Below, in pieces: positions 6,201 to 13,118 of a stretch of DNA of 13,790 bases. Where the stretch lies: the NCBI GenBank assembly GCA_934358955.1, contig CAKRLC010000073.1, positions 1 through 13,790 of the forward strand. Direction: 5' to 3'. The stretch's first letter is position 1. Every line of letters begins with the position of its first letter. Source of the DNA: an uncultured Roseburia sp. Lineage in GTDB: Bacteria > Bacillota > Clostridia > Lachnospirales > Lachnospiraceae. The notes under the pieces were generated by a model. That model ran no database searches. It was given only the letters and a program-made list of their open reading frames with translations, and was not told the DNA's origin. A program made the position numbers and the translations under genes.

Positions 6201-6259
6201 ATCTATGAAAAAAAGGGGGTACAATATATAAGAAAGTTATCGTTTGTGATTGTCTTGTC

Positions 6260-7114
6260 TTAACCCTTGATACCATCCATTGCAATACCATCAACCAGGT
6301 ATCTCTGGAAAATAATAAAGAAGATAATTGTTGGTAACAGTGACAACACTGACATTGCAAACAATCCGCCATAGTTATTGTAAGCACTCGGGTCTAAGAA
6401 CATATTCAGTGCAAGTGACAGTGTGAACTTCTTTGTTGTACTCATAAAGATCAATGGCTGGAAGAAATCCTGCCAGATCCAGTAAAAAGCGAAGATAGAT
6501 GCTGTCATGATTGCCGGTTTTACAACCGGTGCAAGGATACGGAACAGGATTGCAATTCTTCCGCATCCGTCGATCTCTGCTGCTTCATCTAACTCCTTTG
6601 GTACTCCACGGAAGAACTGCACTAACATAAAGATGAAGAATGCAGCTCCAAAGAACCACGGAAGGATCAGTGCGATTCTTGTGTCGATCAGATTCATTTT
6701 CTTTAAAATAATATACTGTGGCACAACCATGACCTGTGACGGTATCATCATTGTGATCATTACACAGGAGAACCAGAAGTTAGATCCCTTAAACTTAATT
6801 CTTGTAAATGCATACGCTGCAAACAGTGATACCGTTACACATCCTGCCATACCTACAACGGTTACCAGTACGGTATTTCCAAGGAATGTGAGGAAGGATA
6901 CCCCTCCTACTCCATTCCAGGCACTTTTATAGTTGGTTGCCATGTCAAATACTTCCGGTATGAGGGAATAGGTGTTTTTAAACATGGTATCGTTACTCTT
7001 TAACGAGCTGGCAAATAACCATAATAAAGGATAAATCATCAGAAGTCCGATTCCACAGGTCAGTACGTGGAACAATACGGAATTTATTTTTTTCTTTTTC
7101 TTCATTCCTGCCAT
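6260..7114 (-). CDS. Carbohydrate ABC transporter permease, CUT1, MalG type
   Basis: A 284-residue inner-membrane subunit with about six helices, starting near residue 14. The ATPase-contact EAA loop is clear at about 177-200 (DEAAEIDGCGRIAILFRILA then PVVKP), with the strict EAA-x3-G core. The C-terminus ends GIAMDGIKG, a usual ending for MalG-type permeases. Its ATG overlaps the stop of the first permease by one base, with AGGAGGGG 7 bases upstream, so the two are translationally coupled. It would pair with the first permease to import the oligosaccharide delivered by the lipoprotein at 8105-9472. No ATPase gene is in the window; CUT1 systems in Firmicutes often share an MsmK-type ATPase encoded elsewhere. 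Confidence 0.93.
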   Translation of the reverse strand: MAGMKKKKKINSVLFHVLTCGIGLLMIYPLLWLFASSLKSNDTMFKNTYSLIPEVFDMATNYKSAWNGVGGVSFLTFLGNTVLVTVVGMAGCVTVSLFAAYAFTRIKFKGSNFWFSCVMITMMIPSQVMVVPQYIILKKMNLIDTRIALILPWFFGAAFFIFMLVQFFRGVPKELDEAAEIDGCGRIAILFRILAPVVKPAIMTASIFAFYWIWQDFFQPLIFMSTTKKFTLSLALNMFLDPSAYNNYGGLFAMSVLSLLPTIIFFIIFQRYLVDGIAMDGIKG

Positions 7115-8034
7115 TATTCATCCCCTCCTGCCTCATAATGTACCCAGTTATTCTGTGTTTTGAATAAGACAACTGTAAATACTGCAATAATAATTACAAG
7201 AATCCATGCCAGCGCACAGCTGTAACCCATATCAAAATAAGTAAATGCCCTTCTGTATAAGTATAATACATAAGATAATGTGCTGTTTAACGGACCTCCA
7301 TCCGTGATAACATAACTCTCTGTAAATACACGGAATCCATTTACGATCTGTAAGATCAGGTTAAAGAAAATAGTCGGTGTCAGCATCGGAAGCGTAATTC
7401 TTGTAAACATTTTCCATGGTTTTGCACCGTCTACCATTGCCGATTCATACAGCGAATTCGGAATCTGTTTTAACGCTGCGAGGAAGATCAGCATGGATGA
7501 TCCAAACTGCCATACACCCATCAGAATAATAACCCCGAGTGCTGTATGCGGATTTCCAAGGAGTGATGTCTTCTGCGTAATTCCGAATACAGAAAGTAAA
7601 GACATCACAACACCTTTGTTTCCAAATATCTGTCTCCACACAATGGATACTGCAATGCTTCCTCCAATAATGGAAGGTATATAATAAATGGTACGGTATA
7701 AACCTAACCCCTTATGTTTCTTATTTAAAAGCATTGCCACAAACAATGCAAATGCCAGTCTGAGTGGAACTAAAAATAAAACATAAAGAAATGTTACTTT
7801 CAAGGCCTGCCAGAACATTTTGTCCGCTGTAAAAATCCGGATATAATTTGAAAAACCAATTAGTTTGGCATCATTCAGTAAATTAAAATCTGTGAATGAA
7901 TAATAAATGGAAATGAGCATCGGTAAAAACCACATCAGGATGAAGCCAAACAGCCATGGTGCCAGCATCACATATCCTGCGATGTTATCCTGTTTTTTAT
8001 AGATGCTTTTTCCTGCTTTGTTTTTCTTCTTCAT
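7114..8034 (-). CDS. Sugar ABC transporter permease, CUT1, MalF type
   Basis: A 306-residue subunit with a basic N-terminus (about residues 1-16) and six predicted helices beginning at about 20. The EAA loop lies at 197-220 in a slightly altered form, ESAMVDGAKPWKMFTRITLP, where Ser replaces the first Ala. The FRVFTESYVITDGGP segment before the last helices is typical of MalF-like permeases of aldouronate, multiple-sugar and xylo-oligosaccharide transporters. The ribosome-binding site AAAGGCGG lies 9 bases before the ATG. It follows the binding-protein gene after 70 bases containing a hairpin, and overlaps the next permease by one base. It forms the transmembrane heterodimer with that protein. 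Confidence 0.93.
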   Translation of the reverse strand: MKKKNKAGKSIYKKQDNIAGYVMLAPWLFGFILMWFLPMLISIYYSFTDFNLLNDAKLIGFSNYIRIFTADKMFWQALKVTFLYVLFLVPLRLAFALFVAMLLNKKHKGLGLYRTIYYIPSIIGGSIAVSIVWRQIFGNKGVVMSLLSVFGITQKTSLLGNPHTALGVIILMGVWQFGSSMLIFLAALKQIPNSLYESAMVDGAKPWKMFTRITLPMLTPTIFFNLILQIVNGFRVFTESYVITDGGPLNSTLSYVLYLYRRAFTYFDMGYSCALAWILVIIIAVFTVVLFKTQNNWVHYEAGGDE

Positions 8035-8055
8035 CTATAAATACCGCCTTTCTTA

Positions 8056-8087
8056 GGAAAAGGAAGGAGATTTGCTCCTTCCTTTCC
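8056..8087 (-). other. Long hairpin between the binding-protein and permease genes
   Basis: GGAAAAGGAAGGAG (8056-8069) pairs with CTCCTTCCTTTCC (8075-8087), with one bulged base and a five-base loop. On the minus strand there is no T-run after it, so it looks like an RNA-stabilising or processing hairpin rather than a terminator. Such elements often let the binding protein be made in excess over the permeases; that role is inferred here. Confidence 0.55.
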
Positions 8088-8104
8088 AGAATATGCCTCC
8101 AGGT

Positions 8105-9472
8105 CTACTGTGCATTGTTTCTCTGTAAAATCTCATTCGCCTGCTCTCTGAATGAAGCTGCTGCTTCTTCCGAAGACATCTGTCCATATAATACACTGTT
8201 ACCTGCATCAGCAAACGCTGCATTGATCTCGGAAATTCCACTTGGATCCGGAGCCGGAGTCTCTCCTGCCACTTCGGCAACCTTATCTGTGTAATCAAAC
8301 ATTTCCTGCTGCTGTACTGTAAGGTTTCCTGAGTTGATCATGTATTCACGGATTTCAGAAGATACAGGTGTACCACGCTCGCCGGCAAGAATATCATTTG
8401 CTTCTTCGGAATTAATGAACCAGTTGATAAATTCTGCGCATGCATCTTTTACTTTAGATGTTTCTGCCACACTGAAGAACATACCAGGTTTTAACCATGC
8501 ACCTTTGCTTGATGCATCCGGCATCATTGCAAGTTTCAAATGGTCATTTACGCTGCTGACAGCTGTTGCCATATTGTTCCACTCGATATCTGTTGCCGCT
8601 TCGTCTGTAACGATCGGAAGTCCTTCTTTTCCAAGTCCTGCAATCTGTGACTGTTCATCTGCATCCGGAGCAACGTTGGCATCTGCCATATCTTTCCACA
8701 TCTGGAAGAACTCTGCTGCTACTGCATCATCCTCGTATCCAAGTCCTGTACCATCTTCATTGAACAATGTCTCGCCGTGAGAGCGGATCCAGTAATTAAA
8801 GATATTTGTATCGCCGAAAATTCCTGCTGTTGCTGCAAGGGCACTTGGCTGTCCTGTTGATTCTGCAACCTTTGTATTCATTGCAATATAATCTTCCCAT
8901 GTCCAGCCATCCGTTGGTGTCTCTGCTCCAGCTGCTTCAATAACAGTTGGATTATATGTAACTGCAAGTGCTGATGTAGAAAGTGGAACACCTACCATTT
9001 TACCGTTAATAGAACCTGTGTTCAAAAGATTGCTGTCAACATTTGTTGTATCAATCACACCACTGTCAATATAAGACTGTAAATCTGCAAGTGAATTATT
9101 CTTAGCATAGGTTGAAATATACAGATAATCCATCTGAACGATATCCGGCATACTTCCGGAAGCTGCCTGTGTGGATAATTTGTCAAAGTATCCATCCCAT
9201 CCTGCCGGGATTGCTTCAAATGTTACATTTGGATGTTCCTGTGTATAAAGGTCCAGAACCTGCTGTGTAAGCTCATGTCTTGTGTCTCCGCCCCACCAGG
9301 TGATCTTAATCGTTACCTGTTCATCACCGGATCCGGTTTCTGCAGCTGCTGTATCTGTTGTTGTCTCCTTGTTCGCCTGTACGGTATCATCTGAAGACCC
9401 GCATGCTGCAACTGACATAACCATCGTTCCTGCTAAAAGCATTGCCATAACTTTACTGATGTGTTTTTTCAT
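8105..9472 (-). CDS. Extracellular sugar-binding lipoprotein of the CUT1 ABC transporter
   Basis: A 455-residue protein. The first 24 residues are a lipoprotein signal: basic MKKHISK, a hydrophobic core and the lipobox VAAC with the lipidated Cys24. A Gly/Asp/Thr-rich linker follows to about 50, then the solute-binding fold (ITWWGGDTRHELTQQVLDLY near the start, and PDIVQMDYLYISTYAKNNSL with the usual IVQMD pattern). Several Trp residues in the cleft region (GWTWEDY, WNNMA) suit stacking on sugar rings. The ligand cannot be read from the sequence; context suggests a substituted xylo-oligosaccharide. AAGGAG lies 11 bases before the ATG. It is the first gene of the transporter operon, 116 bases after the response regulator gene, with its own operator-like site and promoter. 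Confidence 0.94.
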   Translation of the reverse strand: MKKHISKVMAMLLAGTMVMSVAACGSSDDTVQANKETTTDTAAAETGSGDEQVTIKITWWGGDTRHELTQQVLDLYTQEHPNVTFEAIPAGWDGYFDKLSTQAASGSMPDIVQMDYLYISTYAKNNSLADLQSYIDSGVIDTTNVDSNLLNTGSINGKMVGVPLSTSALAVTYNPTVIEAAGAETPTDGWTWEDYIAMNTKVAESTGQPSALAATAGIFGDTNIFNYWIRSHGETLFNEDGTGLGYEDDAVAAEFFQMWKDMADANVAPDADEQSQIAGLGKEGLPIVTDEAATDIEWNNMATAVSSVNDHLKLAMMPDASSKGAWLKPGMFFSVAETSKVKDACAEFINWFINSEEANDILAGERGTPVSSEIREYMINSGNLTVQQQEMFDYTDKVAEVAGETPAPDPSGISEINAAFADAGNSVLYGQMSSEEAAASFREQANEILQRNNAQ

Positions 9473-9521
9473 ATCTTCTTCTCCTTTTTCTTTTTTGCTG
9501 TTGTCCAGCTTTGATGGTTTT

Positions 9522-9550
9522 ATTATAGTTTGAAGCAGCAGAAATAAGAA
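9522..9550 (-). promoter_or_regulatory. Predicted promoter of the transporter operon
   Basis: On the minus strand TATAAT (9522-9527) is a perfect -10 box, preceded at 17 bp by TTCTTA (9545-9550), a poor -35 box. The pairing of perfect -10 and poor -35 is the same as at the 4070 operon and fits control by an activator bound at 9551-9590. Confidence 0.6.
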
Positions 9551-9571
9551 TGGAAGAAGCCGAGATATCAG

Positions 9572-9590
9572 TTGTAGAAAATCGACTTTT
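9572..9590 (-). promoter_or_regulatory. Operator-like site for the transporter operon (locus motif, diverged copy)
   Basis: Read toward the binding-protein gene it is AAAAGTCGATTTTCTACAA. It shares AAAAGTCG, the T-rich centre and CA at positions 13-14 from GT with the kinase and 4070 sites. The GT lies 36 bp upstream of the -35 box. A second half-site TCGGCTTCTTCCA (9551-9563) follows at a 22-base period and abuts the -35 box. The site overlaps the last codons and stop of the response regulator gene. Confidence 0.5.
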
Positions 9591-11109
9591 ATTTCTCTGT
9601 TTTTTTCAGTTCCTCCCTATACTCTGATGGTGTTTTCCCACACACTTTCCGGAAAGCCTTCGAAAAATACTGTCCATCCGGAGGATAGCCGACTAGCTCC
9701 GTAATGTCGGATATTTTCATATCCGTATCATAGGCAAGAAGGCATTGTGCCATCTGTATCCGTTTTTCTTCGAGATATGCAGAGAATTTCATTTGCATCA
9801 TTTTTATAAACATTCTTCCGAAATAATCCTCATTCATAAACAGGATCTCTTTTGCAAGGTACTGGATGCTGATATCCTGATTACTAAAATTCTGATAGAT
9901 AATGATCAGGATCTGCTGCATTCTTATTCCATCTTTATCTGTTCTGTACAGACCAAGTATCTGGGCAATCCATTCAGACAGCCTGCAAAGCAATTCTTCT
10001 TCCGTCTGACAGGCTCCAGTATCTGGTATTTCCGTTTTATTTGTCTGTCTCTGGCTCCATGCAAGCAGAAACATCTGACTGATTGACTTTTTCTTTTCCA
10101 ATGAATATCCTTTGCAGTCCATTTTTTTCAGTGCAAACAATATTCCAAAAAGCACATCATCATACTGCTTCGCATTCTGCAGTTTTCCAAAGTCAAAATA
10201 GAAGTTACTGTTATCCTGCTCTTCATTCATTCCGGTGTAACACAAATAGGTATCTTTGCTGTTCTCTCCAAGTGCATACAAATATAAAATCTGCTCGTAT
10301 AATGTATTTATGCTTTCGAATTTTCCATATCCGCTGACTGCTGTAATAATCTTTCTTGTTTTCATGCGGGAGAATTCCTGCATGGTCTTCTCTACTGCCT
10401 TTTCTAGCTTTTTTTCCACAGATGCGTCAAAAAGGAACAGTATCGTATCTCCGATTGAAGTTGACAGCGGCATCTTCTTTTTTCCTAGCACCTCGCCTAA
10501 AATGTTGCCGAGTATAAACTGTTCCAGATAGTCAAACCCTGCTGCCTGATTTTTCATTGCTACCAGAATAACCTGATCTCCGAGTTCAGACAGCTCCTGT
10601 TTTAAAAGTTCCTGTTCCCCGTCCGGCAGCTCTCTGTTCTGTAACAGGCTGCGGAATACTTCTTCCTTTGCCCTCGGAAGCATACGGCGTTTTATCTGAT
10701 GATACTGTTCCTCTTTCTTTCTGTCATCCCGTTTTTTATCAACTTCCTTTTTGGCATCTTCAAGTACAGACACAATCTTCTCTTCATCACATGGCTTTAA
10801 AATATAATGTCTGACGCCATGCTCCATAGCCTGGCTCGTATATTCGTATTCTCCATATCCAGAGAGTACGACCACACAGATATCCGGGAAATTTTCATTC
10901 AGTTTCCGGATCAACTCGATTCCATTCATCACTGGCATTTTAATATCAGTCAGGACAATGTCGGGTCTTTTCTCCTGAATCTGTTCAAATCCATCAAGAC
11001 CATTCCATGCGGTTCCCACAAGCTCCACATCATATTTGTCCCACGGGATGAACTGTGCCATTCCCTCGCGCTCAATCTGTTCATCATCTACAATTATTAA
11101 TTTATACAT
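9589..11109 (-). CDS. YesN-like response regulator, receiver plus AraC-type DNA-binding domain
   Basis: A 506-residue cytoplasmic transcription factor. The receiver domain spans about 1-120: acidic pocket VDDE (7-10), phospho-acceptor Asp55 in DIVLTDIKMPVMNG, and the conserved Lys in ILKPCDEEK. A long middle region of low recognisability follows, as in other YesN proteins. The C-terminal 100 residues form two AraC-type helix-turn-helix units, with DISIQYLAKEILFMNEDYFG in the first and GQYFSKAFRKVCGKTPSEYR as the family signature in the second. Its ATG overlaps the end of the kinase gene by 8 bases, so the pair is co-translated. Its presumed targets are the four AAAAGT-type sites of the locus, including the one upstream of its own operon. 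Confidence 0.93.
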   Translation of the reverse strand: MYKLIIVDDEQIEREGMAQFIPWDKYDVELVGTAWNGLDGFEQIQEKRPDIVLTDIKMPVMNGIELIRKLNENFPDICVVVLSGYGEYEYTSQAMEHGVRHYILKPCDEEKIVSVLEDAKKEVDKKRDDRKKEEQYHQIKRRMLPRAKEEVFRSLLQNRELPDGEQELLKQELSELGDQVILVAMKNQAAGFDYLEQFILGNILGEVLGKKKMPLSTSIGDTILFLFDASVEKKLEKAVEKTMQEFSRMKTRKIITAVSGYGKFESINTLYEQILYLYALGENSKDTYLCYTGMNEEQDNSNFYFDFGKLQNAKQYDDVLFGILFALKKMDCKGYSLEKKKSISQMFLLAWSQRQTNKTEIPDTGACQTEEELLCRLSEWIAQILGLYRTDKDGIRMQQILIIIYQNFSNQDISIQYLAKEILFMNEDYFGRMFIKMMQMKFSAYLEEKRIQMAQCLLAYDTDMKISDITELVGYPPDGQYFSKAFRKVCGKTPSEYREELKKTEK

Positions 11110-12856
11110 AACTGTTTTCCCCTGTCTTCTTATGTACCTGTACCGTTACCACAGTTCCTTTTCCTATTTCACTGTCAATTGTAAAACTGCTGTTTTCATC
11201 ATCCATCAAAATACGTTCTTTAATATTTTTCAAGCCGATACCATGCCCTTTCGGCTTAAAATCCATGTTCCGTATCTGCCTTAATTCCTGTTCTGTCATT
11301 CCTGCTCCGGTATCAGCCACCTCCAGGATCACAGAATCAGCGCTTTCCTTCACTGATACTGTAATTTTACAAACATCCAGATAAGGCTCAGCCCCATAGT
11401 TAATCGCATTTTCCACTAACGGCTGTATGATCATGCGTGGAATCATATACTGCTCTGTTGCCCCTTCTTCTGTAACCGCAAAATCAATCCTCCCCTGATA
11501 TCTGATCTTCTGGATCGCAATATAACTTCGCACCATATCCAGTTCCTCTTTCACTGTCGCATATGGCAGTTTTGCGAAAGAATAATGCAGGATCGCTCCG
11601 AGTTCGATGATCATTTTTCCAGCTTCCTCATTACGCCCAGCCTTAATCATCCAATTCAAGACATTCAGCGTATTATATAAAAAATGCGGATTGATCTGTG
11701 CTCTCAACATCTTATACTTGGTATCTTTCAGAAGAATCTGCTTTTCATAATTCTCCTTTATCAGATGATCCAGTTCCTCAACCATGACCTTAAATTCCTT
11801 AGACAGCAGTCCGATTTCGTCTTCCCTATATATATCAAGTTCTATTTCCTTTGCCTCCTCAAAATGGCCTTTCTCCACAACCTGCATGGATTCTGTCAGA
11901 TGCCCAAGTGGTTCCGTAATCAGCACGGAAACTTTTTTCATAGAGAAAATAAGCAGAAGGAATGCACATGTAAAGCAAAAAAACATGATATACTGCATTC
12001 TCTGTACCTGCCCGTAAATGTCCGAATACAGGAAATAATTGACATACATCCAACCGGTTTCTTTTGACTTCATATAGCACATAAAATATTTCTGTCCATT
12101 CCTGGTTACGATCCTGTACCCGGATACTTCCCTGTATTCTGGAAGCTGTACAGCCGGTGCCTCCTCCTCGCAGTAGATCATATCATTTTCAGAATACACT
12201 GCAATGTAAGCCTGCTGTGCTTCGAGTCTATTTTTATTGCTTTTTATAATTTGGCTGACATCACATACCAGAAGAAGATTTCCCATATCATTCAGGCTCA
12301 TATCCAATCGGTTGCGGATCTTCCTTCCTGCAAGCAGATACTGGCATTCTTCTGTCGGTCCATACGTCACATATGCCCCGTTTGCCTCCTTTATCTGCTG
12401 AATGAGCTGTTCTTCACTATCCTGTGGAATTCTCCATGTACTGATGCCTGCTTCCAGTTTTATCCCGTTTGGATCAATATAAGCGATTGTCTGCACACTG
12501 GATGCTGTATCCTGCTCATTCATAATGATATTACGCATTTTATATAACTTTTTATTATAATCGAAAGATGGATATTTTAGCAGCAGCATCTCGCTCAAAT
12601 TTTCCTGTACAGTTGTATCCATCGCAATTCTGTAGCTTAAATTTTCAATTTCGCGAAGTCCGTCGTTTACCTTCTGCTCAAAAAAATCCAGTTCCTGAAT
12701 CGACTTTTCATATAATTTCTGCGAGTAAATATGAAAGCTTATTTGCAGCCCGCTCATGGCAATAAAAAAGAAAAAACCACCAAAACACACGTAAATCAAC
12801 ATCATTTTCTTTGCAATTGAAAGATTTCTAAACTTTCTTTTCATGCGTGCTGTCAT
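11102..12856 (-). CDS. YesM-like sensor histidine kinase
   Basis: A 584-residue membrane kinase. One helix near the N-terminus and a second about 290 residues in (MQYIMFFCFTCAFLLLIFSM) enclose an extracytoplasmic sensor domain. A HAMP domain and coiled coil follow. The phosphorylated His is in AQINPHFLYNTLNVLNW (His391 with this start), the His_kinase type of the LytS/YesM group. The ATPase domain has the N box (IIQPLVENAINYG), G1 (VADTGAGM) and G2 (GHGIGLKNIKERI). I chose the ATG at 12856 because GGGGAG lies 7 bases before it; an in-frame ATG at 12871 lacks a good ribosome-binding site and lies only about 12 bases after the predicted transcription start. It phosphorylates the regulator encoded next. 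The ligand is unknown; context suggests an oligosaccharide or a loaded binding protein. Confidence 0.93.
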   Translation of the reverse strand: MTARMKRKFRNLSIAKKMMLIYVCFGGFFFFIAMSGLQISFHIYSQKLYEKSIQELDFFEQKVNDGLREIENLSYRIAMDTTVQENLSEMLLLKYPSFDYNKKLYKMRNIIMNEQDTASSVQTIAYIDPNGIKLEAGISTWRIPQDSEEQLIQQIKEANGAYVTYGPTEECQYLLAGRKIRNRLDMSLNDMGNLLLVCDVSQIIKSNKNRLEAQQAYIAVYSENDMIYCEEEAPAVQLPEYREVSGYRIVTRNGQKYFMCYMKSKETGWMYVNYFLYSDIYGQVQRMQYIMFFCFTCAFLLLIFSMKKVSVLITEPLGHLTESMQVVEKGHFEEAKEIELDIYREDEIGLLSKEFKVMVEELDHLIKENYEKQILLKDTKYKMLRAQINPHFLYNTLNVLNWMIKAGRNEEAGKMIIELGAILHYSFAKLPYATVKEELDMVRSYIAIQKIRYQGRIDFAVTEEGATEQYMIPRMIIQPLVENAINYGAEPYLDVCKITVSVKESADSVILEVADTGAGMTEQELRQIRNMDFKPKGHGIGLKNIKERILMDDENSSFTIDSEIGKGTVVTVQVHKKTGENSYV

Positions 12857-12889
12857 GCTTTTTCTCCCCATTTCGTTTCTTCTACTACT

Positions 12890-12918
12890 ATCTTAATTTG
12901 TATATTCCAAATACTCAA
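12890..12918 (-). promoter_or_regulatory. Predicted promoter of the kinase/regulator operon
   Basis: TTGAGT (12913-12918) and TAAGAT (12890-12895) on the minus strand are 17 bp apart, each with four of six consensus bases. The -35 box is better than at the other three locus promoters, which would allow some basal expression of the regulators. The predicted start, near 12883, favours the kinase ATG at 12856. Confidence 0.5.
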
Positions 12919-12929
12919 TCTATTTTCCG

Positions 12930-13118
12930 CTATATTACTTGAAAAAATCCGACTTTTTTAAGATAACATCCAATTCCTTCAGATCCATCTACTGCAGCTT
13001 CTTTCTTCTGAAGTGCTTCTTCTCTACCGTCTTTCCTGGCAGCTTCCCGGTTTTCAATCAGTGCATGATATCTTTCTTTTAATTCTTCTGGTGCATAATT
13101 ATCGTCATAACCGCCCTT
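12930..13118 (-). pseudogene. 62-codon open frame directly after sigF, no start codon, unrecognised
   Basis: After the TGA of sigF the same frame stays open for 62 codons, to a TAG at 12930-12932. The translation begins KGGYDDNYAPEELKERYHAL and continues as a charged helix (IENREAARKDGREEALQKKE), which looks protein-like. The last 13 or so residues run into the kinase operator, so they are probably not natural protein sequence. No ATG with a ribosome-binding site starts this frame. It may be the tail of a gene cut at the sigF boundary. I do not recognise it. I see no terminator between sigF and the kinase promoter. Confidence 0.3.
12938..12957 (-). promoter_or_regulatory. Operator-like site for the kinase/regulator operon (locus motif)
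   Basis: Read toward the kinase gene it is AAAAGTCGGATTTTTTCAAG, identical over 20 bases to the site at 3967-3986. The GT lies 35 bp upstream of the -35 box. A CGGA-containing second element follows at a 22-base period. This suggests autoregulation of the two-component system. Confidence 0.6.

Noticed and set aside
6208..6222. A GT-plus-T-run element upstream of the esterase that might be a fifth copy of the locus motif, 35 bp from a possible CAGCAC/CATAAT promoter
   Set aside because: It lacks the leading AAAA, its CA is three bases out of register with the other four sites, and the candidate -35 box lies inside the hairpin at 6171-6200. The spacing match may be chance.
12856..12871. Upstream ATG of the kinase at 12871, adding five residues
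   Set aside because: It has no good ribosome-binding site and lies only about 12 bases from the predicted transcript start, whereas GGGGAG is well placed for the ATG at 12856.
12884..12901. Mini frame of 17 codons overlapping the kinase operator region near 12940-12995
   Set aside because: It has no convincing ribosome-binding site and lies upstream of the predicted kinase promoter, so it is unlikely to be a leader peptide.
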